From Phreatobacter cathodiphilus (GTDB lineage Bacteria; Pseudomonadota; Alphaproteobacteria; Rhizobiales; Phreatobacteraceae): a stretch of DNA of 64,000 nucleotides. The first letter of the stretch is position 1, and every line of letters starts with the position of its first letter. Under the pieces are notes generated by a model. It did not search any database, was not told where the DNA came from, and worked only from the letters and a program-made list of their open reading frames with translations. Where the stretch lies: the NCBI RefSeq assembly GCF_003008515.1, contig NZ_CP027668.1:744001-808000 (forward strand), written 5' to 3'. The translations under genes were made by a program, and so were the position numbers. This document shows positions 1 to 8,797 of the stretch, one piece after another.

Positions 1-49
1 CATGGCCAAGCGCTACGCCAAGGGCGAGCTCGACCCGAAGGTCGCCTGA
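1..49 (+). CDS. C-terminal end of an unidentified protein (cut by window edge)
   Basis: An open frame enters from the left edge and ends in TGA at 47-49. The last visible residues are MAKRYAKGELDPKVA. Only about 16 codons are visible, so no family can be named. A good intrinsic terminator follows at 73-100 on the same strand, which supports this being a real gene end. Confidence 0.5.
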   Translation, partial: MAKRYAKGELDPKVA

Positions 50-72
50 TCGTCGTCGCAGCGTGAATGCGG

Positions 73-100
73 AACGGGGAGGCGCGAGCCTCCCCGTTTT
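73..100 (+). terminator. Rho-independent terminator
   Basis: A perfect 11-bp stem (73-83 with 88-98) encloses a GCGA tetraloop and runs into a short T tract (97-100). It sits 24 bp after the stop of the gene at the left edge. Its minus-strand reading lacks a T run, so it mainly serves the plus strand. Confidence 0.8.
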
Positions 101-153
101 CGTTCGGGCTGGTGATGACGCGCGCGGCCCGGCGGGCGGCGCCCGGAAGGTCC

Positions 154-2079
154 CTACTCGTTCGCCTTCACCGCGATGTTGAACATCGGCATGGCGGCGA
201 AGGGGGAGCCGCGCAGCGCCACCGCCAGGGCGGCGAGCGGGATGTCGCCCTTCGGCGTCAGCGTCACCGCGAGCGAGGTCGGGTCGTCGAGGAACTCGCC
301 GAAGGCCTCGACGATCTGCTCGGCCACGGCGCGGTCCTGGATGAACTGGCCGACCATGGCTTGGGCCTGTGTCTTGATCTGCTCCTTGAAGTCGTCCTCG
401 CTCATCCCGGTCTGGCCGGCGAGATGGCTGATGAAGTTCGCCACGCCCCCGTCCTCGGTATAGGTCAGCGTGATGGCCCCCGCCTTGGCGGACAGGCCGA
501 GGACTGCGGCGCTGCCGGGCAGCGCTTCGATCTGCCCCCGGTCGAGGCCGCCGACCGTCATGACGAGGTTGAGTGAACCGACATCGTCCACCTCGACGTT
601 GAAGGTGCGCATGCGCAGTTCTTTGGCGCCCTCCACATAGTCGATCTCCAGCTCGGCGCCGAGGCTGATGCTGTCGGTGAGGCCGAGGGGTGCGAGCTGC
701 GCGCGCTGGCGGGCGTTTGTGATCGGCGCTTCGAAACCGGTGAGCTTGGCGCGCAGGCGCGAGGGCATCAGCCCGACGCGCGGCCCGCTCTCGACCTCGA
801 AGCGGCCGACCTTGGCGAGCTGCTGGCTGGTGCCGCGCTGCTTGACGTCGACCTCCTCCAGCACGATGCGCGCGACATGGGGGTAGGCCTGCGGCGGCAT
901 GGTCTGGCCCGGCGCGAAGCGGCCCGCGGCGTAGTCCTTGCCGAGCGCGAGAAGCCCCGAGGCATCGATCCCCTCGACCGAGATCTGACCGATGGTCGTG
1001 TCCTGCCCCTCGCGGGAGGCAGCCGAGACGCCGGACATGGCGACCGAGGCCAGCCGGCCCTGCGACAGGCCGGAGAAGACGAAGCGCTCGATGCGGAAGG
1101 GCAGGCCCTCCGGCGACTGGCCGCTGATGCCGGCGATCTCGAAGCGCTCCATGTCGAAACGCTCGATGAATTCGGCCGCGAGCCCCGCCTGGCGGCGGCG
1201 TGCCGCGTCGTCCTCGGCGGGCCCGAGCGCCTGCATGCTCTCGGTGAGCGCCGCGATGGACTGGGTGCCGGGACGCAGGGAGACCTTGCCCATGGCGATG
1301 CGGGCGATGGCGAAGGGCGGGGCGCCCGGCCGCGGCGAGGCGATGCTGATGCCTTCGACCACACCGCTCTCCATCCACACGCCGACCGGGCCGGAGGCGC
1401 GGACGGCGGCGGCCATGTCGAGCCCGTTGAGGCGGATGCTGGCGGCCGAGGCGGCCGGTCCCGGCTGCCCGTCGGTGGGGGCGGCCTGGGTGGTGCGCAC
1501 CACCAGCTCGGCGACCCGGCCGCGCTCGTAGCCGGTGAGCGCGATCTCGCCGTAGCGCACCGTCTGCTGGCGGTTCTGCCGCGCCTGGGTGACGACGAGG
1601 TCGCGGCCGGCGATGGCCTGCGCGGAGAAGCCCGTGGCCGTGCCCTCGTTGGCCGGCTGCACCAGTGGCGCCTGCGTGGCGAGGTTGCCGAGGATGGCGG
1701 CGAGCGAGCCCTGGGCGCCCTGGAACTCGGCCCGAGCCAGCTTGTAGCCCTGGCCGTCCGCTCCCGTGCCCTCGACGTCCTCGAGCAGCACGCGGGCATT
1801 GGACAGCGCGCCGTCCGCGCCCGGGGCCCCGGTGATCGTCGCCCGGCCGATCCTCACGCCGATGGGCACGGCGCCGGTGGAGGAGAAGGTGACGTTGACG
1901 AGAACCGCATTGCCGCCCTCGTCCCGCGCCTCGCCGATCGCGGCTCCCCCCATCTGCAGCGACGGCATCGCCCCGACGGCCGCCCGCGACAGGTCGTCGG
2001 CGGGACCGGCGAGGGCCTGGCTGCCCATCGCCAAGAGGAGGACGGCCGAGAGGCGGAGGGGAGCGGGGAAGTGCATCAT
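154..2079 (-). CDS. exported protein of unknown function (641 aa)
   Basis: No family recognised. The chosen start (MMHFPAPLRLS) has an AGGA ribosome site about 6-9 nt upstream and gives a typical Sec signal peptide: a short basic n-region, a hydrophobic core and an AxA-like site near ALAGPA. Longer in-frame starts up to 2196 would put an arginine-rich leader ahead of the signal and are unlikely. The mature protein is beta-rich in character, with repeated statements of the type FSGLS/ISVEGI, and has no membrane segments after the signal. The C-terminal third (DDFKEQIKTQ onward) looks helical. It is probably periplasmic. It stands alone, divergent from the ThiE-like gene. Confidence 0.85.
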   Translation of the reverse strand: MMHFPAPLRLSAVLLLAMGSQALAGPADDLSRAAVGAMPSLQMGGAAIGEARDEGGNAVLVNVTFSSTGAVPIGVRIGRATITGAPGADGALSNARVLLEDVEGTGADGQGYKLARAEFQGAQGSLAAILGNLATQAPLVQPANEGTATGFSAQAIAGRDLVVTQARQNRQQTVRYGEIALTGYERGRVAELVVRTTQAAPTDGQPGPAASAASIRLNGLDMAAAVRASGPVGVWMESGVVEGISIASPRPGAPPFAIARIAMGKVSLRPGTQSIAALTESMQALGPAEDDAARRRQAGLAAEFIERFDMERFEIAGISGQSPEGLPFRIERFVFSGLSQGRLASVAMSGVSAASREGQDTTIGQISVEGIDASGLLALGKDYAAGRFAPGQTMPPQAYPHVARIVLEEVDVKQRGTSQQLAKVGRFEVESGPRVGLMPSRLRAKLTGFEAPITNARQRAQLAPLGLTDSISLGAELEIDYVEGAKELRMRTFNVEVDDVGSLNLVMTVGGLDRGQIEALPGSAAVLGLSAKAGAITLTYTEDGGVANFISHLAGQTGMSEDDFKEQIKTQAQAMVGQFIQDRAVAEQIVEAFGEFLDDPTSLAVTLTPKGDIPLAALAVALRGSPFAAMPMFNIAVKANE

Positions 2080-2268
2080 GGATGATCCTGACATGGTGTC
2101 GGCGGCGGACGGGCAGGCGAATGCGCCACCGCCTCGGTTGATTTCCCGACGCGATGGTCGCATGGAAGCAAGGCTCGCGCCTCGATATTTCCACACGATG
2201 TCGATCCTGCGTCGGTTTGCAACCTGACTTCCGTTTTTTCGCCGCTTTCCCCGCTAGGGTGCCGCTCG

Positions 2269-2940
2269 ATGCGCGACAGCAGAACTCCCGATCCCGTCGA
2301 CACCCAGCTCGTCCTGGTGACGCCCCTCCTGGACGACCCGGAGGGATTCCTGCCGGTCCTCGCCGGCGCCCTCGCCGCAGGGCCGGTGGCGGCTGTGATC
2401 GGCCGGTTCGCCCCTTGCGACGAGCGCACCCTCGTCAACCGCATCAAGGCCCTGGCGCCCGTGGTCCAGAAGGCCGGGGCCGCCTTCATGGCCGAGGCCC
2501 CGGTGGAGGCGGTGATGCGCGGCGGCGCCGACGGCATCCACCTCGTCCATACGGCCGAGGCCCTCGCCGAAGCCGTCTCCCGGCTCGCGCCCCAGCGTAT
2601 GGTCGGCGTCGGTGGCCTGAAGTCGAAGGACGACGCCATGGCGGCCGGCGAGGCAGGAGCCGACTACGTCATGTTCGGCGAGGCGCATGTCTCGCGCTAC
2701 GCGGAGAAGGACGGTGTGCTGCCGCCGTTCCACGCGGTGGTCGAGCGGGTCGCATGGTGGGCGGAGGTCTTCCAGGTGCCCGTCGTCGGTTTTGCCCCGG
2801 ACATCGCGGGGGTCGAGGCCCTGGCGCGGGTCCGCGCCGATTTCGTCGCCCTCGGCCAGCCCGTCTGGGACCATCCGGAAGGTCCGGCCGCCGCCGTCGC
2901 CGCGGCGCTCGCCCTGATGCGTGCCGGAGCCGCCGCATGA
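2269..2940 (+). CDS. ThiE/TenI-like thiamine phosphate synthase family protein
   Basis: The 223-aa protein has the TIM-barrel pattern of thiamine phosphate synthase. It runs from a beta strand LVLVTPLL through the GADGIHLV segment (HLGQ equivalent), then VGVGGLKSKDDAMAAGEAGADYVMFG, which matches the phosphate-binding GxSxHxxxEA and ADYxxxGP region in degenerate form. Canonical ThiE joins HMP-PP and thiazole phosphate to make thiamine phosphate. Here HLGQDD is replaced by HLVHTA, so a related but unproven activity is possible. Its stop overlaps the start of the Sel1-repeat gene (ATGA), so the two are translationally coupled. An AGGG sits about 9 nt before the ATG. Confidence 0.8.
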   Translation: MRDSRTPDPVDTQLVLVTPLLDDPEGFLPVLAGALAAGPVAAVIGRFAPCDERTLVNRIKALAPVVQKAGAAFMAEAPVEAVMRGGADGIHLVHTAEALAEAVSRLAPQRMVGVGGLKSKDDAMAAGEAGADYVMFGEAHVSRYAEKDGVLPPFHAVVERVAWWAEVFQVPVVGFAPDIAGVEALARVRADFVALGQPVWDHPEGPAAAVAAALALMRAGAAA

Positions 2941-3908
2941 GCCGCCGGGCGCTCGCCGCCTGCCTCGTGGCGGCGCTCGCGGCTGCGCCGGCTTTGGCTC
3001 AGACCCGGCCGGCCCGTCCCGCCGCCCCGGCGCCCGCCGCGCCGCCGGCCGCTGCCGCGCCGCGGCCCGAGCCGCCGAGCGCCGATTCCGCCTATGCGGC
3101 CTATCAGCGCGGTCATTACCTCACCGCCTTCCGCGAGGCGACGGAGCGTGTCGAGGCCCTCGCCGATCCCGTATCGATGACTCTGCTGGCCGAGCTCCAC
3201 GCCGCCGGCATCGGCATTCCGCAGAACGAGGAGCGGGCGCTGGGCTGGTACAGGCTCGCCGCCGAGCGCGGCGATCGCAACGCCATCTTCGCTCTGGGCA
3301 TGCTGCATGTGGACGGCCGCGCCGGCCAGACGCGCGATCCCGCCCTCGCCAAGCCCCATTTCGAGCGCGCCGCCGGTCTCGGCCACATCGCCGCCGCCTA
3401 CAATCTCGGCCTGCTGGCGCTTGCCGGCCACGGCGGTCCGCGCGATCCCGCCGCCGCGGCGCAATGGTTCCAGAAGGCCGCCGACCTCGGCAGCGCCGAC
3501 GCGCAATATGCCTATGCCGTGCTGCTCAAGGACGGCAACGGCGTGCCGGCCGACCTGCCGCGCGCCGCCGTCTATATGGGCCGCGCCGCGGCGCAGGACC
3601 TCCTGGAGGCGCAGATCGACTTCGCCGTCATGGTCTTCAACGGCCAGGGCCTGCCCAAGGATGAGGCTCGCGCCGCCGCCCTGTTCCGCAAGGCCGCCCT
3701 GCGCGGCAATCCGCTCGCCATGAACCGCTACGCCCGCCTCCTCGCCGCCGGCCGCGGCACCGCACCCGACCCGCAGAAGGCGGCGCAGTGGCACATGACC
3801 GCCCATATGCTCGGCGCCCCCGACGGCTGGCTGCAGGAATTCGTCAAGGGCATGGATCCCGTCCTGCGCGACGCCGCCGAGCGCGGCGCCCGCGAGTGGC
3901 TGCGCTGA
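2937..3908 (+). CDS. exported Sel1-repeat (TPR-like) protein
   Basis: The 323-aa protein starts with a Sec signal (MSRRALAACLVAALAAAPALA) followed by an Ala/Pro-rich linker to about residue 50. It then has about six Sel1-like repeats, recognisable by A..GH..AAYNLG.L and GNGVP.D...A..W...AA. Such repeats form alpha-alpha solenoids for protein contacts, often in envelope or signalling complexes. The start was chosen from the ATGA overlap with the preceding ThiE-like gene. Longer in-frame extensions upstream lie inside that gene and are shadows. The partner is not evident from the sequence. Confidence 0.88.
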   Translation: MSRRALAACLVAALAAAPALAQTRPARPAAPAPAAPPAAAAPRPEPPSADSAYAAYQRGHYLTAFREATERVEALADPVSMTLLAELHAAGIGIPQNEERALGWYRLAAERGDRNAIFALGMLHVDGRAGQTRDPALAKPHFERAAGLGHIAAAYNLGLLALAGHGGPRDPAAAAQWFQKAADLGSADAQYAYAVLLKDGNGVPADLPRAAVYMGRAAAQDLLEAQIDFAVMVFNGQGLPKDEARAAALFRKAALRGNPLAMNRYARLLAAGRGTAPDPQKAAQWHMTAHMLGAPDGWLQEFVKGMDPVLRDAAERGAREWLR

Positions 3909-3983
3909 GGCCGGTCGCCCACGGCGCTTGACCGTGACGCGCCGCGCGGGCATGACCCCCCGAAAGCCACCCGAAAGTTCGAC

Positions 3984-4781
3984 ATGCTCCGTTCCGCCCT
4001 TCTCAACGTCATGGTCGGCGCCGCCCTCAAGGCCGGCCGCAGCCTCAAGCGCGACTTCGGCGAGGTCGAGCACCTGCAGGTCTCGATGAAGGGGCCGGCC
4101 GACTTCGTCTCGGCCGCCGACCGCAAGGCCGAGCAGATCGTCATGACCGAGCTGATGAAGGCCCGGCCGGGCTACGGTTTCATCGGCGAGGAGGGCGGCA
4201 AGGTCGAGGGCACGGACTCCACCCACACCTGGATCGTCGATCCGCTCGACGGCACCACCAATTTCCTCCACGGCATCCCGCATTTCGCCGTGTCCATCGG
4301 CCTGGAGCGCAACGGCGTGCCGGTGGCCGGCGTCATCTACAACCCGGCCAACGACGAGCTCTACGTCGCCGAGCGCGGCACGGGCGCCTTCCTCAACGAC
4401 CGGCGCCTGCGCGTCTCGGCCCGCACCAAGCCCGAAGACAGCGTCGTCGGGGGCGGCATCCCGCACGTCGCCCGCGGCGACCATGTCCAGTTCCGCAACG
4501 AGCTGAAGGTCGTCCAGTCGCGCTTCGCCGGCATCCGCCGCATGGGCGCCTGCGCCCTCGACCTCGCCTATGTCGCGGCCGGCCGTTTCGACGGCTTCTG
4601 GGAGCGCGGCGTCCATCCCTGGGACATGGCGGCAGGCATCGTGCTGATCCGCGAGGCCGGAGGCTTCGTCACCGACTGCGACGGCCACGACAACATGATG
4701 CTCAACGGCACGATCTGCGCCGGTAACGAGCCGATCCAGAAGGCGCTTCTCGCCGCCGTGAAGGAAGGCCAGAGGGGCTGA
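3984..4781 (+). CDS. suhB: inositol monophosphatase family protein
   Basis: The 265-aa protein is of normal length for SuhB/IMPase. The metal-binding signature is complete: GEEGG (Glu ligand), then WIVDPLDGTTNFLHGIP (DPLDGT), and the C-terminal WDMAAG and GGFVTDCDG. It dephosphorylates inositol-1-phosphate or related sugar phosphates with Mg2+. SuhB homologues also take part in rRNA transcription and processing in some bacteria. The next gene starts 1 bp after its stop, so the two are probably cotranscribed. Confidence 0.93.
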   Translation: MLRSALLNVMVGAALKAGRSLKRDFGEVEHLQVSMKGPADFVSAADRKAEQIVMTELMKARPGYGFIGEEGGKVEGTDSTHTWIVDPLDGTTNFLHGIPHFAVSIGLERNGVPVAGVIYNPANDELYVAERGTGAFLNDRRLRVSARTKPEDSVVGGGIPHVARGDHVQFRNELKVVQSRFAGIRRMGACALDLAYVAAGRFDGFWERGVHPWDMAAGIVLIREAGGFVTDCDGHDNMMLNGTICAGNEPIQKALLAAVKEGQRG

Positions 4782-4782
4782 G

Positions 4783-5331
4783 ATGGGGCAGGCCAAGCGG
4801 CGCAAGGAGGCCGGCGACCGCGTCTCCCATTGCCGCACCTGCACCTATTGCTGCTCGCTGCCGCAGATCGAGGCGCTGGCGAAACCCGCCTACCGCCCCT
4901 GCATCCACATCGCCGGCGGCGGATGTTCCATTCACGGCCGCCCGGAGCGGCCGGCGGCCTGCTCGGCCTATGCCTGCGCCTATCTCACGGCGCGGCTCGT
5001 CAACGCACCCGAGCGCAACCGCATCCCCCATCCGCTCGACTGCGGCGCCTATTTCCACCGCGACCCCGTGGAGAAGGTGATCTTCGTCTTCGTCGATCCG
5101 GCGCGCCCCTTCCTGTGGAAGGCCTCTCCGCTGCTCGTCGACTTCATGCGCCTTCAACTCCGCGCCGGCTTCGTGCTCTTCGTCACGGACCGCGGCCGCC
5201 AGATGATCATACGCGACGTCGCCACCTTCGCGGAGATCCTCGCGCGCGATTTCGTCGCCCTCGCCGACCGCGAGGGCCGCCCGCTCGACGTGCCGAGCTT
5301 CCGCGAGAGCGGCGCATCTCCCCCTGCGTGA
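4783..5331 (+). CDS. YkgJ-type cysteine-cluster protein
   Basis: The 182-aa protein carries the zinc/iron-chelating cysteine cluster typical of the YkgJ family: CRTCTYCC near residues 17-24, then C at PCIHI, GGGCSIHGRPERPAAC and YACAY. These cysteines probably bind a metal or Fe-S centre. The biochemical role of the family is unclear. It starts 1 bp after suhB with GAGATGGGG at the junction, so it is likely translated from the same message. No signal peptide or membrane segment, so cytoplasmic. Confidence 0.85.
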   Translation: MGQAKRRKEAGDRVSHCRTCTYCCSLPQIEALAKPAYRPCIHIAGGGCSIHGRPERPAACSAYACAYLTARLVNAPERNRIPHPLDCGAYFHRDPVEKVIFVFVDPARPFLWKASPLLVDFMRLQLRAGFVLFVTDRGRQMIIRDVATFAEILARDFVALADREGRPLDVPSFRESGASPPA

Positions 5332-5406
5332 GGCCTTCCATGCCGCAGCGGCAGCTTTACCTCGCTTTAAACGGCCGCTGACAGACTGTCCGCAGGACGG
5401 GATCCC

Positions 5407-6969
5407 ATGTACCGCGAGATGTTCGACAAGGGGATCGAGTGGCGTGCCCATGCCCATTCGATCCGCCGCCTCTACGGCAACTGGCTGGCACTGCGCGAGC
5501 AGGCCCGGGCCGTGCCGTTCAGCGAGTTCGACCCTGCGACCCTCGGCCCCATCGCCGACGACATGATCGTCTTTCGGCCGACCGCCGACGGCGACATGAT
5601 CTATTCTCATTACGGCCGCGCGCTGGTGGAGCGCGTCGGCACCGACATGACCGGCAGGCTGAGCAGCCGCATCCTCGAGACGGTTGGCGCCTTCTTCCGG
5701 GAGTGCAACAACCGCGTCCTCGTCACCGACGAGCCCCTGCTCACCCTTCACCGCAGCGCCATCGCCGGCCAGGTGCATCTGTGGGAGAGGCTGGTCCTGC
5801 CCTGCCGCGATGCCTCGGGCGAGCCGGTCATCGTCATCATCGCCAAGCCACGCCAGTTCCGCGACGACCTGCTCGCCGCCGTGCTGGACGCCTCGCTGGA
5901 CGCCATCGTGGCGGTCCGGCTGGTGCGCGACGACGCCGGCCTTCCAGTCGACGGTGAGTTCGTCGCCGTCAACCAGCGGGCCGCCGACTGGAACGGCCAG
6001 ACGGTGGAGGCCATGCTGCAGACGCCGGTGCTGACGCTCTGCCCGGGCCTTGCCGAGAGCGGCCTGTGGACCCGCTTCGTCGACGTCGCCCTCACCCGTC
6101 AGCCGCTGCAGCTCGTCACCCGCTATGCCTGCGCCGATGCCGACCGCTGGATCGAGATTGCCTGCGTGCCCTTCGGCGACGGCTTCATGGTGACCAAGGC
6201 CGACGTCACCGAGCGCAAGAACGCCGAGGACGCCATGCGGCAGACCCAGGCGGAATATGCCCAGGCCAACGCAGCGCTGAAGGCGGAGATCCAGCGCCGC
6301 CAGGCGCTGGAGGAGGAGCTGAGCCAGCTTGCCACGCGCGACAGCCTGACGGGTGCCCTGAACCGCCGCGCGACGACCGACGGGCTGCGCGACGCGCTGG
6401 CGCGCTCGGCCCGCTATGCCCATCCGGTCTCCGTCATCACCATGGACCTCGACCATTTCAAGCACATCAACGACCGCTTCGGCCATGCTGGCGGCGATGC
6501 CGTGCTGCGCCGGACCGTCGGCCTCCTGACCCACGGCCTGCGCGAGGACGTCGACCTCGTCGGCCGCTTCGGCGGCGAGGAGTTCGTCATGGTCCTGCCC
6601 CATGTCGGCGTCGGCGAGGCGGTGGGCGTCGCCAGCCGCATGCGCGAACTGCTCGCCGGCTCGCCTGTCGAGCACGAGGATGGACCCATCCGCTTCAGCG
6701 GCTCCTTCGGCATCGCCGCCTGGGACGGCCGGGAGACCATGGACCGTCTCTTGAGCCGGGCGGACGCCGCCCTCTACCGGGCGAAGGCCGCGGGCCGCAA
6801 CCGCGTCGCCCTCGACGAGGGCATGGGCGACATCCATGTGCTCGAAACCGGTGGCGAGGCGCCGCTCCAGCCCTCCGCCGACGTGCCGCCCTTCACGCCG
6901 ACGACCCGGCAGGGAACGGCGCCGCGCCGCTCGCGTCGAGCCACCGCGACAGCGCCTCGGCGGCCCTGA
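5407..6969 (+). CDS. PAS-PAS-GGDEF diguanylate cyclase
   Basis: The 520-aa protein has a PAS-like domain at about 20-150 of the type common in alphaproteobacteria ([19 protein letters not shown]). A second PAS follows at about 155-270, then a short coiled coil and a GGDEF domain at about 308-470. The active-site loop is GGEEF (389-393), and the substrate segment [19 protein letters not shown] is intact, so it should make cyclic-di-GMP. No EAL domain and no membrane segment. A canonical RxxD inhibitory site is not present just before GGEEF; the region reads [10 protein letters not shown]. The last 77 bp overlap the 3' end of miaA on the other strand. The start has GCAGGACGGGA upstream. Confidence 0.92.
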   Translation: MYREMFDKGIEWRAHAHSIRRLYGNWLALREQARAVPFSEFDPATLGPIADDMIVFRPTADGDMIYSHYGRALVERVGTDMTGRLSSRILETVGAFFRECNNRVLVTDEPLLTLHRSAIAGQVHLWERLVLPCRDASGEPVIVIIAKPRQFRDDLLAAVLDASLDAIVAVRLVRDDAGLPVDGEFVAVNQRAADWNGQTVEAMLQTPVLTLCPGLAESGLWTRFVDVALTRQPLQLVTRYACADADRWIEIACVPFGDGFMVTKADVTERKNAEDAMRQTQAEYAQANAALKAEIQRRQALEEELSQLATRDSLTGALNRRATTDGLRDALARSARYAHPVSVITMDLDHFKHINDRFGHAGGDAVLRRTVGLLTHGLREDVDLVGRFGGEEFVMVLPHVGVGEAVGVASRMRELLAGSPVEHEDGPIRFSGSFGIAAWDGRETMDRLLSRADAALYRAKAAGRNRVALDEGMGDIHVLETGGEAPLQPSADVPPFTPTTRQGTAPRRSRRATATAPRRP

Positions 6970-7897
6970 CGGGCGTCAGCCAGCGCGCCTCAGGCATCTG
7001 GTTGCGGAACCAGGTCTCCTGCCGCTTGGCATAGGCGCGCGTGTCCCGCTGTCCCCGCGCCACCGCCTCGGCGAGCGACACCTCGCCTGCGAGATGGGCG
7101 ACGAGGCCCGGCACACCGTGGGCGCGCATGGCGGGCAGCGCCGGATCGAGGCCGCGGGCGGCCAGCGCCGCCACCTCGTCGAGGGCGCCTGCCGCCATCA
7201 TCGCCTCGAAACGCCGGTCGATCCGCTGCCGCAGCGGCTCGCGCTCCACCGCCAGGAAGACGGTGGCGAGATCGAAGCCGGCGAGCGCCGCGGCCTCCCG
7301 GCCGTTCTGCTGCCAGTGGAGGAGGGGTCTCCCGGTCGCCTCCAGAACCTCGATGGCGCGGATGATGCGCTGAGGGTCGCTCGGCCGCAGCCGCGCCGCC
7401 GTGTCCGGGTCCTTCGCCGCCAGCGCCGCATGAAGTTCGGCAGGCGAGCGTCCCTCCGCCTCCCGCCGCACCCGCTCGCGCACGTCCGGCGCGACGGGCG
7501 GGATGGCCGAGAGCCCCGACGTCAGGGCACGGAAGTAGAGACCCGTGCCGCCGACGACGATGGGCAGGGCTCCGGCGGCCGTGGCTGCGGCGATCTCGGC
7601 GGAGGCGGCCTCCACCCATCGGCCGGCGGAGAAGGTCTCTGCGGCGTCCACCGTGCCGTAGAGCCGGTGCGGGGCGAGGGCGGCCTCGTCCTTGGTCGGA
7701 CGGGCGGTGATGATGCGGAGGTCGCGATAGACCTGCATGGAATCGGCATTGACGACGACGCCGCCGTAGCGCTGCGCGAGATCGAGGGCGAGCGCCGACT
7801 TGCCGCTCGCCGTCGGACCTGCGATGAGGACGGCCCTCGGCCTGTGGCCCTCGCGGGAACCCTCACCTTGACCCACGTCGCGACCCTCATCGCCCAT
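6893..7897 (-). CDS. miaA: tRNA dimethylallyltransferase
   Basis: The protein has the P-loop GPTASGKS near the N-terminus, then [21 protein letters not shown] and the [18 protein letters not shown] block near the end, all characteristic of MiaA. It transfers dimethylallyl to A37 of tRNAs reading UNN codons. The ATG at 7897 gives 334 aa; a GTG at 7876 is an alternative. The gene is sandwiched: its 5' end overlaps the divergent serB start and its 3' end overlaps the diguanylate cyclase by 77 bp. Confidence 0.93.
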   Translation of the reverse strand: MGDEGRDVGQGEGSREGHRPRAVLIAGPTASGKSALALDLAQRYGGVVVNADSMQVYRDLRIITARPTKDEAALAPHRLYGTVDAAETFSAGRWVEAASAEIAAATAAGALPIVVGGTGLYFRALTSGLSAIPPVAPDVRERVRREAEGRSPAELHAALAAKDPDTAARLRPSDPQRIIRAIEVLEATGRPLLHWQQNGREAAALAGFDLATVFLAVEREPLRQRIDRRFEAMMAAGALDEVAALAARGLDPALPAMRAHGVPGLVAHLAGEVSLAEAVARGQRDTRAYAKRQETWFRNQMPEARWLTPVRAAEALSRWLDASGAAPFPAGSSA

Positions 7898-8764
7898 CCG
7901 CACAACCCGGTCCTGACCGCCGACGCCCTGGCGGCGGCCGCGGCGCAGCTTACCGCCGCCGATACGGCCGTGATTCTCGCCGAGGGCGTCGCCGCGGACA
8001 TTCCTTTCGCACCTGGGGCCGGTGCCGACAACCGGGCGCTCGCCGACGCCCTGCGCGCGGCCCTCGCGGGCCTTCCGCTCGACGTGGTGGTGCAGCCCGC
8101 GGCGGGCCGGGCGAAGCGCCTGTTCCTCGCCGACATGGACTCCACCATGATCGGCCAGGAATGCATCGACGAGCTCGCCGACCTCGTCGGGCTGAAGGAG
8201 CACGTCTCGGCGATCACCGAGCGCGCCATGCGCGGCGAGATCGCCTTCGAGCCGGCGCTGCGCGAGCGCGTGGCACTCCTCGAGGGTCTCTCGGCGTCGG
8301 TGGTGGACGATGTCATCGCCCGCCGCATCACCCTCACCCTTGGCGGACCGGAACTGGTGCGCACCATGCGCGCCCGCGGTGGCTACACCGCCCTCGTCTC
8401 CGGCGGCTTCACGCTCTTCACCGCGCCCATCGGGGCGATGATTGGCTTCCACGAGAACCGCGCCAACATCCTGGAGGTGCAGGACGGGCACTTCGCCGGC
8501 ACGGTGCGCGAGCCCATCCTCGGCCGCGAGGCCAAGCGCGACACGCTCGTGGAACTGCGCGCCCGCTTCGGCCTGGCGGCGCACGAGACCATGGCGGTGG
8601 GAGACGGGGCCAACGACCTCGCCATGCTCGGCGAGGCGGGGATCGGCATCGCCTTCCGCGCCAAGCCCAAGGTCGCCGAGGCGGCGGCGGCGCGGATCGA
8701 CCACGGGGATCTCACCGCGCTGCTCTACATGCAGGGCTATCGCCGCGCCGATTTCGCGGCCTGA
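7868..8764 (+). CDS. serB: phosphoserine phosphatase
   Basis: HAD-superfamily phosphoserine phosphatase, last step of serine synthesis. The catalytic DxDST motif is seen as [13 protein letters not shown], with SGGFT (Ser/Thr motif), a conserved Lys region and [10 protein letters not shown] for the Mg2+ aspartates. An N-terminal ACT-like region begins at HVATLIAHP, as in alphaproteobacterial SerB. No ATG precedes this block. A TTG at 7868 (GGGA about 9 nt upstream) or a GTG at 7844 must serve as start, and I chose the TTG. Either choice overlaps the divergent miaA start. Confidence 0.9.
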   Translation: MTHVATLIAHPHNPVLTADALAAAAAQLTAADTAVILAEGVAADIPFAPGAGADNRALADALRAALAGLPLDVVVQPAAGRAKRLFLADMDSTMIGQECIDELADLVGLKEHVSAITERAMRGEIAFEPALRERVALLEGLSASVVDDVIARRITLTLGGPELVRTMRARGGYTALVSGGFTLFTAPIGAMIGFHENRANILEVQDGHFAGTVREPILGREAKRDTLVELRARFGLAAHETMAVGDGANDLAMLGEAGIGIAFRAKPKVAEAAAARIDHGDLTALLYMQGYRRADFAA

Positions 8765-8797
8765 CGCCGGCGGGCCGGGCCCGCCGGTCGGCTCGGG

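Noticed and set aside
2080-2196. Longer start for the 641-aa exported protein
   Set aside because: It would put an arginine-rich leader before a clear signal peptide, and the AGGA ribosome site fits the start at 2079.
2697-4844. Very long antisense open frame (715 codons) and several like it elsewhere, for example 53479-55881 and 4702-6837
   Set aside because: They run opposite well-identified genes (ThiE-like, Sel1, SuhB, TRAP DctM, cyclase). Their residue content is Arg/Ala/Gly/Pro-rich noise typical of high-GC antisense frames, and they show no motifs.
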